From a bacterium 1XD42-76 (GTDB taxonomy: Bacteria > Bacillota > Clostridia > Lachnospirales > Lachnospiraceae): a stretch of DNA of 64,000 nucleotides. Each line of letters opens with the position of its first letter. Within the stretch, counting starts at the first letter, position 1. Where the stretch lies: contig QZDW01000006.1 of assembly GCA_009917545.1 (NCBI GenBank), forward strand, positions 112,805-176,804, given 5' to 3'. Shown here piece by piece: positions 52,533-61,872 of this stretch. Position numbers and translations under genes: made by a program. The notes below the pieces were generated by a model. That model did not search any database. It saw only the letters and a program-made list of their open reading frames with translations, and had not been told where the DNA came from.

Positions 52533-54089
52533 ATGAAGAAGAAGGTCTTGCTTTTACTGCTGCTCCTTTTTGTATTATCTGCAGTTATCTTTGCGCTCCC
52601 GCGTCTCATAAGAAGGCACGCAGTCCCGGGCGTTCTGACGGCGGACAGCAGGGAGCTGGCAGCGGAGACGATGAAGGAGAGCTCATTTTCCAGCGAGACC
52701 GTCCGCAGGGAGACGGAGAGCGAAAAAGAAAGCGAAGAAGAGAGCGAGGAGCCAGTGGGGCCAGGATATCCGGGAAGCGGAACCAGTGGAGGAATAGAGC
52801 CGGAAGAGACAGAATATGATCCAGGCGAACCGGTTGAGCGGGAAAAACAGCCGACAAGCATTATTTTTGCATCCGATATGCACTATATGTCCCCGAGCCT
52901 TACAGATTACGGGAAGGCGTTTCAGGAGCTGGCAGACGACGGGGACGGTAAGGTAGAGTGCTATATGACACAGATCTGGCAGGCGTTTGCGGATGAGGTG
53001 ATTGCATTAAAGCCGGATGCGCTTGTCCTGAGCGGCGATTTGACCCTCAATGGGGAATGGATGAATCACGAGGAATTTGCCGCACGGCTTGGTGCGCTAA
53101 AGGACGCCGGGATTACCGTGCTTGTGATACCGGGGAATCATGATATCAACAATCCCTATGCGACCTCTTATTTTGGGGATGAACAGAGCTTTATCGAGTC
53201 TGTGACAGCCCGGGAATTCAGAGAGATTTATGGGCCGTTCGGATACGACGGGGCAGTCAGCTATGCGCCGGATTCCCTGAGCTATCTTTATATGCTGAAT
53301 GAAACGACATGGATGTTAATGCTGGATACGTGTATCTATGACCCGGTGAACGAGGTTGGCGGCCGTATCAGCGAGGATACGCTGGAATGGCTGGAGCTTT
53401 GCCTTCAGAGCGCATATTTTCAGGGGATTACAGTGATCCCGGCAGGCCATCATAACTTGCAGGAGCTGAGCCGTGTTTTTGTAGAGGAATGTGTGATTCG
53501 CAATTATGACGAAGTAACAGGAGTATTGGAGCGCTATCTGACGCCGCTTTATTTCAGCGGGCATCTCCATGTGCAGAGGATTTTAAAGCATCGTAAGGAA
53601 CCGGGAACACCGGACAGTACATATGGGATATGGGAGATCGTCAGCAATTCGCTGATTATCCCGCCCTGCCAGTATGGATACCTGACCTGCAATGTGGATG
53701 GGAGTTTCTCTTATCAGACAAGAAATGTGGACGTATCCGGGTGGGCAGCCGCACATGGTGAGACGAACGGTGATCTGCTTGATTTTGAAGCGTTCAGTGA
53801 GGCATACCTGCGCAGGATCATCAAGCAGCAGACCTATAAGAAAATAGACGGACTGCCGGAAGAAATCTCAGAAGAGCTGGCTGATTTCTATGCAGAGCTT
53901 TACCGGAATTACTGTGCCGGAGGCCGGGTAAATTACAGCGAAAAAAAGAAAGAGCCCGGATATAAACTGTGGGATCGGTTTATGAATCCCAGTATGCAGT
54001 TCCGCCAGGTGGAAGGAATGATGAAAGACGGAATGGAGGAGAATAATTATGCCGAGATTCCGAATCCGATCTACCTGAACCGGGAATGA
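52533..54089 (+). CDS. Membrane-anchored metallophosphoesterase
   Basis: A 518-residue protein with one N-terminal TM (about 5-22) and a Ser/Glu/Pro-rich linker (about 45-105), so the enzyme faces outward. The calcineurin-like phosphoesterase motifs are complete: FASDMHYMS (DxH), LVLSGDLTLNG (GDxxxxG), VIPGNHDINN (GNHD), GHHNL and SGHLHVQ (GHxH). It is likely a two-metal phosphatase or phosphodiesterase of unknown substrate. It follows SRP RNA and is probably transcribed with or after it. Confidence 0.9.
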   Translation: MKKKVLLLLLLLFVLSAVIFALPRLIRRHAVPGVLTADSRELAAETMKESSFSSETVRRETESEKESEEESEEPVGPGYPGSGTSGGIEPEETEYDPGEPVEREKQPTSIIFASDMHYMSPSLTDYGKAFQELADDGDGKVECYMTQIWQAFADEVIALKPDALVLSGDLTLNGEWMNHEEFAARLGALKDAGITVLVIPGNHDINNPYATSYFGDEQSFIESVTAREFREIYGPFGYDGAVSYAPDSLSYLYMLNETTWMLMLDTCIYDPVNEVGGRISEDTLEWLELCLQSAYFQGITVIPAGHHNLQELSRVFVEECVIRNYDEVTGVLERYLTPLYFSGHLHVQRILKHRKEPGTPDSTYGIWEIVSNSLIIPPCQYGYLTCNVDGSFSYQTRNVDVSGWAAAHGETNGDLLDFEAFSEAYLRRIIKQQTYKKIDGLPEEISEELADFYAELYRNYCAGGRVNYSEKKKEPGYKLWDRFMNPSMQFRQVEGMMKDGMEENNYAEIPNPIYLNRE

Positions 54090-54123
54090 TAATAACAGGA
54101 TGAGGCGGCATGCCAAATTTTTC

Positions 54124-54152
54124 TTGCCCCTCCTCCTGCTTTGTATTATAAT
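54124..54152 (+). promoter_or_regulatory. Sigma-A promoter of pfkA
   Basis: TTGCCC (54124-54129) and a perfect TATAAT (54147-54152) are 17 bases apart. It lies 225 bases upstream of the start codon. Confidence 0.75.
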
Positions 54153-54156
54153 GACT

Positions 54157-54382
54157 GTAAAAGTCCGGCGCTTTAAGGCAGCCGGGAAGCAGAGATTCCC
54201 AATCCCCTGCCACCACAGAACGTTTCAATCCTGATGTGTGCTGGCTGCGAAGGGGAAATGGGCTCATGGCAGTGCGCCCGCCAGCAGCAGACATATGCGG
54301 CGGCCGCGCCTGTAACGGCGGAGAATTTGCGCTGTTACCATTTCTGTACAGCCCTGTGGGCTTGAGAAAGGATGGATATAGA
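54157..54382 (+). ncRNA. Long structured 5' leader of pfkA
   Basis: A leader of about 225 nt with several stable hairpins: CCGGC...GCCGG, GGGAA...TTCCC, CTGCCA...TGGCAG, a strong GCGC-CCGCC...GGCGG-CC-GCGC stem at about 54275-54311, and CGCC-tgtaac-GGCG. No known riboswitch class was recognised. No terminator stem with a T-run is obvious, so any control would more likely be at translation. Confidence 0.5.
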
Positions 54383-55465
54383 ATGAAGCGAGTTGGTTTT
54401 CTGACGAGCGGAGGAGATTGTCAGGCTTTAAATGCCACCATGCGCGGTGTGGCAAAGGGATTATATCATATCTATGGCGATGAAGTGGAAATCATCGGTT
54501 TTGAGGATGGTTATAAAGGACTCATGTACGCGAACTATCACGCGATGAACCGTTCGGATTTTTCAGGGATTCTTACAAAGGGCGGAACCATGCTGGGGAC
54601 GTCCCGTCAGCCTTTTAAGCTGATGCGCGAACCGGATGAGAACGGCCTCGATAAGGTGGAGCTGATGAAGCACACTTATTATAAACTGAAGCTGGACGCA
54701 CTGGTAGTTCTTGGCGGAAACGGCAGCCAGAAGACGGCGAATCTGCTGAGCGGGGAAGGGCTTAATGTCATCGGACTTCCCAAGACGATCGACAATGATC
54801 TCTGGGGGACAGATATGACCTTTGGCTTCCAGAGTGCCGTCGATATCGCTACCAATGCAATCGACTATATTCACACAACGGCGGCGTCCCACGGCCGTGT
54901 TTTTATCGTGGAGATTATGGGACATAAGGCAGGCTGGCTTACGCTTCACGCCGGAATCGCCGGCGGTGCAGATATCATCTTGCTCCCGGAGATGCCGTAT
55001 GATCTGGATAAGGTGGTACAAAAGATCACGGAGCGCACAAAGGGCGGGAGCCGTTTCTCTATTCTGGCAGTGGCAGAAGGCGCGATTTCCAAAGAGGACG
55101 CAGCCCTGCCCAAGAAGGAATACAAACAGAAGCTAAAAGAGAGAGCTGCCAAGTATCCGTCGGTCGCCTATGAGATCGGCGCAAAGATACAGGAAAAGAC
55201 AGGGCAGGAGATCCGTGTAACCGTACCGGGCCATATGCAGCGCGGCGGCACTCCGGTTCCCTATGACCGCGTGATTTCCTCGAGAATCGGCGCTCATGCG
55301 GCGGAGATGATTGACCGCGGGAAATTTGGCAGGCTGGTCGTAATGAAGAACAATGTCATCACGGATATTACGCTTTCCGAGAGTGCCGGCAGACTGAAAA
55401 CAGTGGATCCGGAATCCGATATTGTGAAAGAGGCGGCGCTCCTTGGAATCAGCTTTGGGATTTAA
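54383..55465 (+). CDS. pfkA: 6-phosphofructokinase
   Basis: A 360-residue phosphofructokinase, the committed step of glycolysis. The N-terminal motif is GFLTSGGDCQALNATMRG; the co-substrate loop reads VVLGGNGSQKTA (GGNGS near residue 112) and the catalytic segment GLPKTIDNDLWGTD (K about 134); TVPGHMQRGGTP is the effector and sugar-phosphate region. Classic ATP enzymes have GGDGS and a Gly where this has Lys; PPi-type enzymes have GGDDS and Lys. This is thus a mixed type and the phosphoryl donor is uncertain. The start at 54383 gives the usual length. Confidence 0.93.
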   Translation: MKRVGFLTSGGDCQALNATMRGVAKGLYHIYGDEVEIIGFEDGYKGLMYANYHAMNRSDFSGILTKGGTMLGTSRQPFKLMREPDENGLDKVELMKHTYYKLKLDALVVLGGNGSQKTANLLSGEGLNVIGLPKTIDNDLWGTDMTFGFQSAVDIATNAIDYIHTTAASHGRVFIVEIMGHKAGWLTLHAGIAGGADIILLPEMPYDLDKVVQKITERTKGGSRFSILAVAEGAISKEDAALPKKEYKQKLKERAAKYPSVAYEIGAKIQEKTGQEIRVTVPGHMQRGGTPVPYDRVISSRIGAHAAEMIDRGKFGRLVVMKNNVITDITLSESAGRLKTVDPESDIVKEAALLGISFGI

Positions 55466-55470
55466 ACGAT

Positions 55471-57078
55471 ATGTCATATACTGCATTATACAGAAGATGG
55501 CGTCCTCAGATATTTGAGGATGTAAAAGGTCAGGAGCACATTGTCACGACGCTCCGCAATCAGATTCTGTCCGGGCGTATCGGACACGCGTATCTGTTCT
55601 GCGGGACACGGGGCACGGGGAAAACTTCGGTCGCCAAGATTTTTGCCCGGGCGGTCAACTGTGAACATCCGGTGGACGGAAGTCCCTGTGGGAAATGTTC
55701 CGGCTGTCAGCAGATCGCAGCAGGCAATTCGCTGAATGTCGTGGAAATTGATGCTGCCTCCAATAACGGCGTGGAAAACATCCGGGAGATCCGGGAACAA
55801 GTACAGTATCCGCCGACAGAGGGCAGATACCGCGTTTATATTATTGACGAGGTGCATATGCTTTCCGTAGGCGCCTTTAATGCCTTGCTAAAGACACTGG
55901 AAGAGCCGCCTTCCTATGTGATTTTTATTCTGGCAACAACAGAAGTGCATAAGATCCCCATTACGGTCCTCTCGCGCTGTCAGAGGTATGATTTCCGGCG
56001 GATTACGGTGGAAGTCATTGCCGGGAGGTTAAAAGAGCTGACCGATGAGGAACACATGCCGGTCGAGGAAAAGGCCCTGCGCTATGTGGCGAAAGCCGCG
56101 GACGGCTCAATGCGCGATGCCCTGAGCCTTTTAGACCAGTGTGCGGCATTTCATTTCGGGGAGCCCCTGACATATGAGCACGTTCTGGATGTTCTGGGCG
56201 CAGTGGATCACCGCGTATTCCGGGAGCTGTTTGCTGCGCTTTCGGAAGGAAGGACACGGGACTGTATCCTGAAGCTGGAAGAGATGGTAGTCCAGGGGAG
56301 AGAGCTGGGGCAGTTTATTACAGATTTTATTTGGTATTTCCGTAACCTTCTGCTCTTAAAGACAGCGGAGGATGCGGAAGATCTCCTGGATATGTCGGAG
56401 GAAAATATTAACCTCCTGCGGGAAGATGCGGCGCTGGCGAGTGAATATACCCTGACGCGTTATATCCGGATTTTTTCCGATCTTTCCAATCAGCTGCGCT
56501 ATGCGAGCCAGAAGCGTGTTCTGATTGAAATCGCGTTTATTAAGCTGACAAAGCCGGAAATGGAGCAGAGCCTGGATTCTGTCCTGGAACGGCTTGACCG
56601 GATGGAGCGGCAGCTCGGGGAAGGTGTGCCGCAAAGGCTGATACCTGGCGCTCAATCAGGAGAACCCGCTGTCAGAGACGCCGGGCAGAGTGCGAATGCG
56701 GGCAGTGAAATAACACCGGAGCCCCAGACCGTGACGCTTCCCAAAGCCCAGCTTGCAGATCTGAATCTGATCCGCAACGAGTGGGGCAAGATTGTACGTG
56801 AGCTTGGCATGTCCGCACGCCCGAGTTTCCGTGAGACGGTCGTGGAACCAGCCGGGGAGGGCTGTTTGTGTATCGTGTTCCAGGATTCCATGAATTATTC
56901 GATCGGCAGCCGTCCGAGCGTACTGGGAGATCTGGAACGGTATGTGGAACAGGTCTACCAGAAGGAAATCTATTTCAAGGCACGGCTCAGAGAGAGCGGG
57001 GAACGGTTAAACACCCGCTATATCAGTGACGAAGAACTGAAAGAGAATATCCATATGGATATTATGATAGAAGATTAA
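55471..57078 (+). CDS. dnaX: DNA polymerase III gamma/tau subunit
   Basis: A 535-residue clamp-loader ATPase: YTALYRRWRPQIFEDV at the start, Walker A GTRGTGKTSVAK (about 47), zinc-binding CxxxxxxxxCxxC in CEHPVDGSPCGKCSGC, Walker B IIDEVHML, sensor 1 ATTEVHKI, then the tau-specific C-terminal part. It begins 5 bases after pfkA and is followed by ybaB and recR, a widely conserved order. The 194-base gap after it has no clear gene. Confidence 0.95.
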   Translation: MSYTALYRRWRPQIFEDVKGQEHIVTTLRNQILSGRIGHAYLFCGTRGTGKTSVAKIFARAVNCEHPVDGSPCGKCSGCQQIAAGNSLNVVEIDAASNNGVENIREIREQVQYPPTEGRYRVYIIDEVHMLSVGAFNALLKTLEEPPSYVIFILATTEVHKIPITVLSRCQRYDFRRITVEVIAGRLKELTDEEHMPVEEKALRYVAKAADGSMRDALSLLDQCAAFHFGEPLTYEHVLDVLGAVDHRVFRELFAALSEGRTRDCILKLEEMVVQGRELGQFITDFIWYFRNLLLLKTAEDAEDLLDMSEENINLLREDAALASEYTLTRYIRIFSDLSNQLRYASQKRVLIEIAFIKLTKPEMEQSLDSVLERLDRMERQLGEGVPQRLIPGAQSGEPAVRDAGQSANAGSEITPEPQTVTLPKAQLADLNLIRNEWGKIVRELGMSARPSFRETVVEPAGEGCLCIVFQDSMNYSIGSRPSVLGDLERYVEQVYQKEIYFKARLRESGERLNTRYISDEELKENIHMDIMIED

Positions 57079-57272
57079 CACGTTGCGGCATTCAGGCTGT
57101 ACCAGGAAAGCCGGTGGTATGGATATACAGTGGCAGAAAGTATCAGTCCGCAGGGAAGTGCTTTTTACAGCCAGGCACAGTATCGTTTCTGTTGCAACGA
57201 TTACAGTTAAAATGATACCAGGCCTTCAATATTTTTAGGCCCGACATTATAAAATGCAGGAGGAATCGCAAT

Positions 57273-57632
57273 ATGGCAAAGCGCGGCGGTTTTCCGGGCG
57301 GAATGCCCGGTAATATGACGAATCTGATGAAACAGGCACAGAGAATGCAGCGTCAGATGGAAGAAAAGACGAAGGAATTAGAGGAAAAGGAATACACGGC
57401 ATCCGCGGGAGGCGGTGCAGTCAGCGTGACGGTTTCCGGTAAAAAGGAGGTTGTTTCTGTTAAGATCTCGCCGGAGGCAGTGGATCCGGATGATGTGGAG
57501 ATGCTTGAGGATATGATTACTGCCGCTGTCAACGAGGCATTCCACCAGATGGAAGAGGACAGCAGCGCGGTGATGGCAGAACTGACAGGCGGCTTGGGGG
57601 GCCTTGGCGGTCTGGGAGGCCTTTCTCTTTAA
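57273..57632 (+). CDS. YbaB/EbfC family nucleoid-associated protein
   Basis: A 119-residue small DNA-binding protein: [20 protein letters not shown] (helical) then the core [20 protein letters not shown]. The Gly-rich ends ([22 protein letters not shown]) are low-complexity additions common in Clostridia. It has a GGAGG site and sits two bases before recR, matching the dnaX-ybaB-recR order. Confidence 0.95.
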   Translation: MAKRGGFPGGMPGNMTNLMKQAQRMQRQMEEKTKELEEKEYTASAGGGAVSVTVSGKKEVVSVKISPEAVDPDDVEMLEDMITAAVNEAFHQMEEDSSAVMAELTGGLGGLGGLGGLSL

Positions 57633-57634
57633 TT

Positions 57635-58231
57635 ATGGATTATTACAGTAGCCAGATTTCAAAACTGATAGAGGAATTGTCAAAACTTCCGGGAATCGGG
57701 AGCAAAACGGCGCAGAGGCTTGCCTTTCACATTATCAATATGCCTAAGGAGCAGGCGGCACAGCTTGCCACAGCGATTCAGGACGCAAAGGATAATATTC
57801 ATTATTGCTGCGAGTGCTTTACTCTGACGGACCAGGAGCTATGCCCGATCTGTAAGAGTGCAGCCAGAGACCACGGGACGATCATGGTAGTGGAAAACCC
57901 AAGGGATTTGGCAGCATATGAAAAAACCGGTAAATTCGAAGGCGTTTATCACGTCCTGCACGGGGCGATATCCCCAATGCTGGGAATCGGCCCCGGCGAT
58001 ATCCGGCTTAAAGAGCTGATCGCGCGCCTGCAAAAAGATGTGAAAGAGGTCATTATTGCCACCAATTCCAGCCTTGAGGGCGAGACGACGGCGATGTATA
58101 TCAGTAAGCTGGTTAAGCCTACAGGAATCCGGGTGACGCGAATCGCCAGCGGCGTGCCGGTTGGAGGGGATTTGGAATACATTGACGAGGTGACGCTTTT
58201 ACGTGCGCTTGAGGGGCGGGTAGAGCTCTGA
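57635..58231 (+). CDS. recR: Recombination protein RecR
   Basis: A 198-residue RecFOR-pathway protein. It has the helix-hairpin-helix ([19 protein letters not shown]), the zinc finger [17 protein letters not shown], and the Toprim domain ([25 protein letters not shown]). It acts with RecF/RecO to load RecA at gaps. It lies 2 bases after ybaB. Confidence 0.97.
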   Translation: MDYYSSQISKLIEELSKLPGIGSKTAQRLAFHIINMPKEQAAQLATAIQDAKDNIHYCCECFTLTDQELCPICKSAARDHGTIMVVENPRDLAAYEKTGKFEGVYHVLHGAISPMLGIGPGDIRLKELIARLQKDVKEVIIATNSSLEGETTAMYISKLVKPTGIRVTRIASGVPVGGDLEYIDEVTLLRALEGRVEL

Positions 58232-58289
58232 TAAGACACAGAACATATGACACCGGAACCGGCCGCGATGGTTAGGAGTTGCGAAAGAT

Positions 58290-61200
58290 ATGGATAAACA
58301 TGAATTTAACATTAAAGTTGAGCAGATAAAGAAGATGGCTAATAAGGGAGATTATGAGACGGCGATGAAAATTGCCGACGGCATTGACTGGCACCGTGTG
58401 AGGAATGCCAGCCTTCTCTCCCTGATTGCTCAAATTTATGAAAAAAATGAGAACTACCAGGATGCGAAGGATATTCTCCTCATGGCGTTCGAACGTGCGC
58501 CGGTTGGAAAGCGGCTTCTCTATAAGCTGACGGATCTGGCGTTAAAGGAAGGAAGTATCTCGGAGGCAGAGGCATACTATCGGGAATTCTGCGATCTGGC
58601 GCAGGATGATCCGCGCCAGTACCTGCTTCGGTATCTGATTCTAAAGGCCAAAGGCGCGCCGGTAGACCAGCTCATCCGTTCGCTTGAAACGTATACGGCT
58701 GTGGAGGTGGACGAAAAATGGCTGTATGAGCTGGCAGAACTCTATCACCGTGCGAATATGGAAACGGAGTGTGTTCATACATGTGACCGGATTATGCTGC
58801 TGTTCGGTCTGGGGCAGTATGTAGATAAAGCGATGGATCTGAAGATTCAATATGCCCCGCTGAGTAAATATCAGATGGATCTTGTGGAAAACAGGGATAA
58901 ATATGAGGCAAAGTTAAAGGCTGTTGAGGAGGAATACAGCGGTAGCCCGTCCTATCGCCGCGGAGGGGGCGGCAGTTATGGGCAGGAAGCTTATGACGCT
59001 GAGCCGTACGAGGAAGAACAGACGCCCGGGACACGCTATGGGAAAGGGCAGTATGTAAATGACGATTATGCCCGGCAGCCATATCAGCAGGCGCCATACG
59101 CAGCAGAGCCATACAGCCAGGAAAACTATGCCCGGGAACCGTATGGCCGGGGAGGATATACCGGTGAGGGATATTATCAGGACGGCTATGCTCAGGAAGC
59201 CGGTACCAATGGGTATTCCGATACGATGTATGGCCAGAATGGCTACGGAAACGGGACATATAATCAAAATGGATATCCTGGCGGGACATACGGACAGGAC
59301 GCTTACAGCAAAGGCGCATATCCTCAAAATGGATATCCCGGCGGGACATACGGACAGGACGGCTATGAAAACGGAGTGTACCCTCCGGCAGGAAATCAAG
59401 GCGACACATACGGCCAGAATAATTATGGCGGTGGAGTATACGACCAGAACAGCCCGGGCGGGACATATACCGAGAATGGGAATGCCGGGAACGAATACAG
59501 CCCAAACGGATATCCGGACGGAGCGTATGCCCGGGGTGGAAATACAGGGAATGATTACGACCTGGGTGGTTACGCCGGAGAAGGCTACAACCAGAATGCA
59601 TATGCTGACGGAACGTATGTCAGGGAGGGCTATGGGCAGCCCCCGTATGCTGACGATACCTATGGCGAAGGGCCTTATGACCCAAATGGGGCTTCTGATG
59701 ATCCATATGCAGGGCAGCAGTATGCCCAGGCAGGCTATGCCCCTGATTCATATATGGAACCAGGCTATGATGAAGAGGCATACGAAGGCTATGCAGTAAA
59801 TGGCACGGTGGGCGGCGATGTGGTTCTACGGCTTCATGAGGATGCAGAGACCCGTAAGCTGGCGCAGGAGATGTCAAGGATATCAGAAGAGAATTTCTAT
59901 ACGCCGGAGGAAGAGGCGGACCGTTATGCCACGAGACCCCTGGACGATATCCGGATGATTAAGGAAATCAGGCCGACGAAGCGTGTTCTGGATGCAGAGG
60001 CGGGCCGGGAAGCTGCCCGGTCATCGGCAGGTGGAGCGGAGCTTGAACGCCAGCGCCGCGCGATTCAGGCGGCCAGAGAACGGGAAGAGATGGAAATAGA
60101 AGCGCTCCGGCGCGCAGAAGAGGAGCGGGAAAAAGAACGCCGGGCCGAAGCAGAGAGGCGGGCCAGAAAACAGGCGGAGATTGACAGAGAACGGTCACAG
60201 CGGGAAGAAATTCATGTCACCCTGCCATACGAGGACGAAGAGCCGGAGATGGAATCTGTGAATCAGAGGCCGGGGAACCACCTGATGATCGGTGCAGAAA
60301 TCGCCGGAGACGGTGTAGAGGCCGCCATTGAAGAGCTGCGTCAGATCCACCGCGAACTGGGGTATAAAAATCCGGTGGCGAAGATCAGCAGCGAAAAGCT
60401 GAATCAGCGTGGAATCAGCGCGGTTGCGGTAAAACTTGCAGGCAAAGATCTGGTGATTGAGCAGGCGGCCGATCTGACAGATGCAGTGCAGAATGAACTC
60501 GATGATCTGATGGAAAAAGACAGAACAGGTATGATCGTAGTCCTGATTGATACACCACAGAAACTGCAATTCCTTCACGAAAGAAACAGGTCGCTGGCAG
60601 ATAAATTTCAATACATTTCAGCAGACGAAAAGATTGGGAAAAAACGGATTACCGAGACGATTGTAGAGCAGGCTTTAAAGAAAGAAACGCAGATTCAGGA
60701 AAAAATTGCCCGTGATGTAGAGAGCACATTCCCGGCAGAGGAGCCAGAGAGTGTCGAGGCAGAACCGGCCTCCTCCGGTCAGGCAGTAAATGTGCGCCCG
60801 AATTCGTCAGAAGCAGAGACTGCCAGGCCGCGTCTTGTCCCGACTGGTAAGAAAACAGAAGCCTCCTCCCCGGAGTTATCCGGGCAGGAAGAAGAACATC
60901 CATACACGGAATCGCCCGGCCAGGGGACGGAAGCTTCCTCTCCGGAGAAAGTCAGCCAGGAGGCAGAGGCTCCTGTTTCGGAACCATCCGGTCAGGAGAC
61001 AGGACATTCCTTCCCAAGGGCGTCTGGCCAGAAGGCGGAAGCTTTTTCTCCGGAGCTTTCCGGCCGGAAAGTGGAAGGATGGTCCGTACGGGGAGCAGAG
61101 AGCGAATCCCAGGCTTCCACTGGCAGGGAAGCAAAACAACGCTTGGACTCTGTCCATCCGGAAACTGTGGGCCTGCATCCTGTTTCCCCAGAGCGGGAGG

Positions 61201-61658
61201 GAATAAATTCACGTTCGTCCTTATCAGAAGCAGAAAGTGCAAAGGCCCAGCTGGCTGAATCCGGGCAGGAAATGCCATTTTTCACGTCCAATGATATCGG
61301 GGCGGAGGAATTCGGGGCTGGCTTGGCGGATACCGGGGCAGCAGACGAAAGAAATTTTGCCGATTTTGATGACGACGCTCTGATGGATCTGGATGAATTT
61401 GCACAGTATGCCCGTCAATACGCGGCGGACATCGACTGTAGTATTGAGGAAAAAAGCTTTACCGCACTTTACGAACGGGCTGAAATGATGGAGGAAGACG
61501 GAATTCCGCTTACCAGACAGGCGGCGGTGGATTTGATTGAAGCCGCTGCAGATAAAGCAGAAAAGCCTTCCTTCGGCCAAAAAATCACAGGACTGTTCAC
61601 GCCTAAGTATAATAAGGACGGCTATTTGATCCTGCGTGAACCCCATTTTTTTGAGTAG
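58290..61658 (+). CDS. Very large TPR and low-complexity protein
   Basis: A 1122-residue protein of unknown function. N-terminal TPR-like helices (about 1-210: GDYETAMKIADGIDW, YQDAKDILLMAFERAP); a Tyr/Gly/Asn-rich repeat region (about 220-510) with near-identical 20-residue units containing NGYPGGTYGQD; a charged coiled coil (about 565-630); a conserved globular segment (about 650-790: NHLMIGAEIAGDGVEAAIEE, TGMIVVLIDTPQKLQFL) that could be a divergent nucleotide- or partner-binding domain; a Ser/Glu/Gly repeat tail (about 830-970); and a conserved C-terminal end (YNKDGYLILREPHFF). Low-complexity parts suggest a scaffold. No signal peptide. Confidence 0.75.
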   Translation: MDKHEFNIKVEQIKKMANKGDYETAMKIADGIDWHRVRNASLLSLIAQIYEKNENYQDAKDILLMAFERAPVGKRLLYKLTDLALKEGSISEAEAYYREFCDLAQDDPRQYLLRYLILKAKGAPVDQLIRSLETYTAVEVDEKWLYELAELYHRANMETECVHTCDRIMLLFGLGQYVDKAMDLKIQYAPLSKYQMDLVENRDKYEAKLKAVEEEYSGSPSYRRGGGGSYGQEAYDAEPYEEEQTPGTRYGKGQYVNDDYARQPYQQAPYAAEPYSQENYAREPYGRGGYTGEGYYQDGYAQEAGTNGYSDTMYGQNGYGNGTYNQNGYPGGTYGQDAYSKGAYPQNGYPGGTYGQDGYENGVYPPAGNQGDTYGQNNYGGGVYDQNSPGGTYTENGNAGNEYSPNGYPDGAYARGGNTGNDYDLGGYAGEGYNQNAYADGTYVREGYGQPPYADDTYGEGPYDPNGASDDPYAGQQYAQAGYAPDSYMEPGYDEEAYEGYAVNGTVGGDVVLRLHEDAETRKLAQEMSRISEENFYTPEEEADRYATRPLDDIRMIKEIRPTKRVLDAEAGREAARSSAGGAELERQRRAIQAAREREEMEIEALRRAEEEREKERRAEAERRARKQAEIDRERSQREEIHVTLPYEDEEPEMESVNQRPGNHLMIGAEIAGDGVEAAIEELRQIHRELGYKNPVAKISSEKLNQRGISAVAVKLAGKDLVIEQAADLTDAVQNELDDLMEKDRTGMIVVLIDTPQKLQFLHERNRSLADKFQYISADEKIGKKRITETIVEQALKKETQIQEKIARDVESTFPAEEPESVEAEPASSGQAVNVRPNSSEAETARPRLVPTGKKTEASSPELSGQEEEHPYTESPGQGTEASSPEKVSQEAEAPVSEPSGQETGHSFPRASGQKAEAFSPELSGRKVEGWSVRGAESESQASTGREAKQRLDSVHPETVGLHPVSPEREGINSRSSLSEAESAKAQLAESGQEMPFFTSNDIGAEEFGAGLADTGAADERNFADFDDDALMDLDEFAQYARQYAADIDCSIEEKSFTALYERAEMMEEDGIPLTRQAAVDLIEAAADKAEKPSFGQKITGLFTPKYNKDGYLILREPHFFE

Positions 61659-61661
61659 CAG

Positions 61662-61686
61662 AGAAAGGCCTTCGGGGCCTTTTTCT
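61662..61686 (+). terminator. Terminator after the large TPR protein gene
   Basis: AAAGGCC-ttcg-GGGCCTTTTT. Confidence 0.9.
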
Positions 61687-61872
61687 GTACACCGCATATA
61701 AGGAGCTGCTGCAAAATACAGCTGATGTACAAGATATGGCGGATGCCTATGAGCTTTAAAATCGTATTTTGTATATCGCAGTTATTTTACAACAACCCCT
61801 CATGGCCTGACAGATATGAAAAATTGTTCCTGACAGGATTCTGCCGATACAGTATAACAGAAAGGATAACAT

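Noticed and set aside
54157..54382. 6S RNA in the pfkA leader
   Set aside because: One short segment recalls 6S RNA, but the long closing stem and central bubble could not be drawn, and the transcript leads straight into pfkA.
58792..59601. Minus-strand open frame across the Tyr/Gly repeat region
   Set aside because: It is His/Arg/Ser-rich translation opposite a repetitive coding region; no independent evidence.
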